Shown here in pieces: positions 63,008-64,000 of a stretch of 64,000 bases of DNA; position 1 is the stretch's first letter, and each line of letters starts with the position of its first letter. The DNA lies in contig NZ_CP011382.1 in assembly GCF_000734895.2 (NCBI RefSeq), forward strand, positions 4,008,700-4,072,699, given 5' to 3'. The translations under genes were made by a program, and so were the position numbers. The notes beneath the pieces are model-generated. The model searched no databases. It was not told the origin of the DNA and worked only from the letters and a program-made list of their open reading frames with translations. The DNA comes from Calothrix sp. 336/3 (GTDB lineage Bacteria; Cyanobacteriota; Cyanobacteriia; Cyanobacteriales; Nostocaceae).

Positions 63008-63487
63008 TTAATTATTTAGACACTCATAATTATCAAAACAACAAACCTGTCCAGAACATTGCATTTCCTCATCTAGCACATTAAAAATCACTGCTTCTTG
63101 AATAGCAAAGCGTTTTCCAGTCTGGGAAATTCTGACTCCCGACCATTTCCGAATACCGCTACTAGCCGCACTGGCAATCAATTTATTACGTTCCTGTTGT
63201 TCCCCTGCCTCGGCAGATTTGCGAGATGGAGTTTGGATTAATTCCTGCCAAGACAATTCCAAGACATCGAGAGCTTTTTGATTGCCATAGTTAAAAATTG
63301 GGTCACTTTCTGTACCATGGGAAATCACGACAAAGTTTGCGGTAAATAATTGATAAGCAATATCTTCTAAGGAACCATGGCAATCTAACAACGGGTATCC
63401 TAACCAATGCTGATGACTTTTAAGGATGCGCTGGGTGTGGATAATTATCGATTCCTGCTGCCACGGAAGTTGATTATCATTACTCAT
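63008..63487 (-). CDS. MEKHLA-domain protein
   Basis: This 159-residue soluble protein matches the MEKHLA domain, a PAS-like fold found alone in cyanobacteria and at the end of plant HD-ZIP III regulators. Typical features are the WLGYPLLD start, LYQLFTANFVVISHGTESDPIFNYGN-like core and NQKALDVLELSW, then the RK/ERNKL and GIRKWSGVRISQTGKRF segments. It lies 46 bp upstream of the oxidase gene on the same strand, so the two may be co-transcribed. Ligand and role are unknown. Confidence 0.85.
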   Translation of the reverse strand: MSNDNQLPWQQESIIIHTQRILKSHQHWLGYPLLDCHGSLEDIAYQLFTANFVVISHGTESDPIFNYGNQKALDVLELSWQELIQTPSRKSAEAGEQQERNKLIASAASSGIRKWSGVRISQTGKRFAIQEAVIFNVLDEEMQCSGQVCCFDNYECLNN

Positions 63488-63596
63488 AGATAGAGAGAAA
63501 AATCACAAGCATTGACTAGAATATTAAGTATCCCATGAAATGGGCAAAAGAGAATTAAAAACTCTCCACCTTTCCCTGACACCCTTCCCCTCTGAT

Positions 63597-64000
63597 ATGA
63601 TGCCAATATTTCACCTTGCTTTCCCAATTACAGACATCACCCAAGCGAAAACATACTATGTAGATGGGTTGGGTTGTATTCCTGGTCGAGAAAATCCCCA
63701 CGCTCTGATTCTCAACCTCTATGGACATCAATTAGTAGGACACATCACCAAAGAAAAACTCATCCCCCAAAAGGGTATTTATCCCAGACATTTTGGTTTA
63801 ATTTTCACTGATGAGTCAGCCTGGGAAAATTTACTGCAAAGGGCACAAAAAAATAATTTGTTATTTCGAGAAGAGGCGAAAGAGCGTTTTGTTAATACTC
63901 AGTTAGAACATCGGACTTTTTTCTTAGAAGACCCTTTCTATAATTTGATGGAATATAAATACTACCGTCACCATGAAGCTATTTTTGGTGGTGGGCAACA
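63597..64000 (+). CDS. VOC/glyoxalase-family protein, 3'-truncated by window edge
   Basis: The frame opens with ATG ATG at 63597-63602 and stays open to the window edge, giving 134 residues without a stop. The N-terminus MMPIFHLAFPITDITQAKTYY, a YVDGLGC turn and later HFGLIF, EHRTFFLEDPFYNLMEYKYY are typical of the vicinal-oxygen-chelate fold, with likely metal ligands His (HLAFP), His (HFGLIF) and Glu (MEYKYY). Family members include glyoxalases, dioxygenases and resistance proteins, so the reaction cannot be named. Confidence 0.85.
   Translation, partial: MMPIFHLAFPITDITQAKTYYVDGLGCIPGRENPHALILNLYGHQLVGHITKEKLIPQKGIYPRHFGLIFTDESAWENLLQRAQKNNLLFREEAKERFVNTQLEHRTFFLEDPFYNLMEYKYYRHHEAIFGGGQ

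Noticed and set aside
1..64000. tRNA, rRNA, CRISPR arrays, riboswitches and toxin-antitoxin pairs
   Set aside because: I scanned the intergenic regions by eye for T-loop motifs, conserved rRNA stretches, regular spacer-repeat patterns and known riboswitch cores and found none; a covariance-model search would be decisive.

Overview
The window looks like chromosomal DNA of a filamentous, probably heterocyst-forming (Nostocales-type) cyanobacterium. The grounds are frequent GCGATCGC (HIP1) octamers, a Mg-chelatase ChlH gene, the cyanobacterial sufBCDS operon with a divergent sufR repressor, heptanucleotide tandem repeats of the STRR kind, a DUF4912 protein, and a lactate-oxidase-like flavoenzyme. 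The genus cannot be fixed from the sequence alone. No rRNA, tRNA, CRISPR array or intact insertion sequence was seen. Both ends cut through genes: an SGNH hydrolase on the left and a VOC-family protein on the right.

0-24.7 kb is mostly housekeeping. It holds the SGNH hydrolase fragment, a flavoprotein that in many bacteria is fused to SelD but stands alone here, a peptidoglycan-binding protein, sufS-sufD-sufC-sufB read leftward, and sufR read rightward. Two CAAC-N6-GTTG operators lie between sufB and sufR, and the SufR protein has the exact C-X12-C-X13-C-X14-C iron-sulphur ligand spacing. Then follow chlH, an AtzE-type amidase with a triplicated in-frame 24-bp insert, a HEAT-like protein with eight acidic 30-residue repeats, rsmE, a TPR protein, tldD, cysS, a His-rich CobW GTPase and a small membrane protein.

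24.8-48.4 kb is a surface-polysaccharide locus. Genes for every step of the known wbpA-B-E-D-I route to UDP-2,3-diacetamido-2,3-dideoxy-D-mannuronic acid are present: wbpA-wbpB-wbpD-wbpE lie together at 42.8-46.8 kb and a wbpI-like epimerase sits 17 kb away. With them are a Wzm/Wzt ABC exporter, glycosyltransferases including a GumK-like one, two SAM-methyltransferase domains, an esterase-like hydrolase, two AsnB-family amidotransferases, and a membrane-anchored protein joining a glucuronyl C5-epimerase-like domain to a glycosidase-like beta-propeller. The most novel signal is a small module (MNWGE...GKYxHxPFxF...SLGxL) shared by the exporter ATPase Wzt and that epimerase/propeller protein. 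It may be an undescribed glycan-recognition domain tying modification to export of a uronic-acid polysaccharide. The part at 33.8-36.7 kb is very AT-rich and is preceded by a decayed IS630-family transposase.

48.6-64 kb returns to general functions: a small lipoprotein, an ABC-2 exporter pair, a 1270-residue PstS-like/DUF4912 protein with 15 FNP repeats, a secreted small protein, a complete branched-chain/neutral amino-acid ABC transporter (livJ-H-M-G-F, like cyanobacterial NatB-D-C-A-E), the lactate/glycolate-oxidase-family enzyme, a MEKHLA-domain protein and the start of a VOC protein. Heptamer repeats provide the stop codons of at least two genes here.
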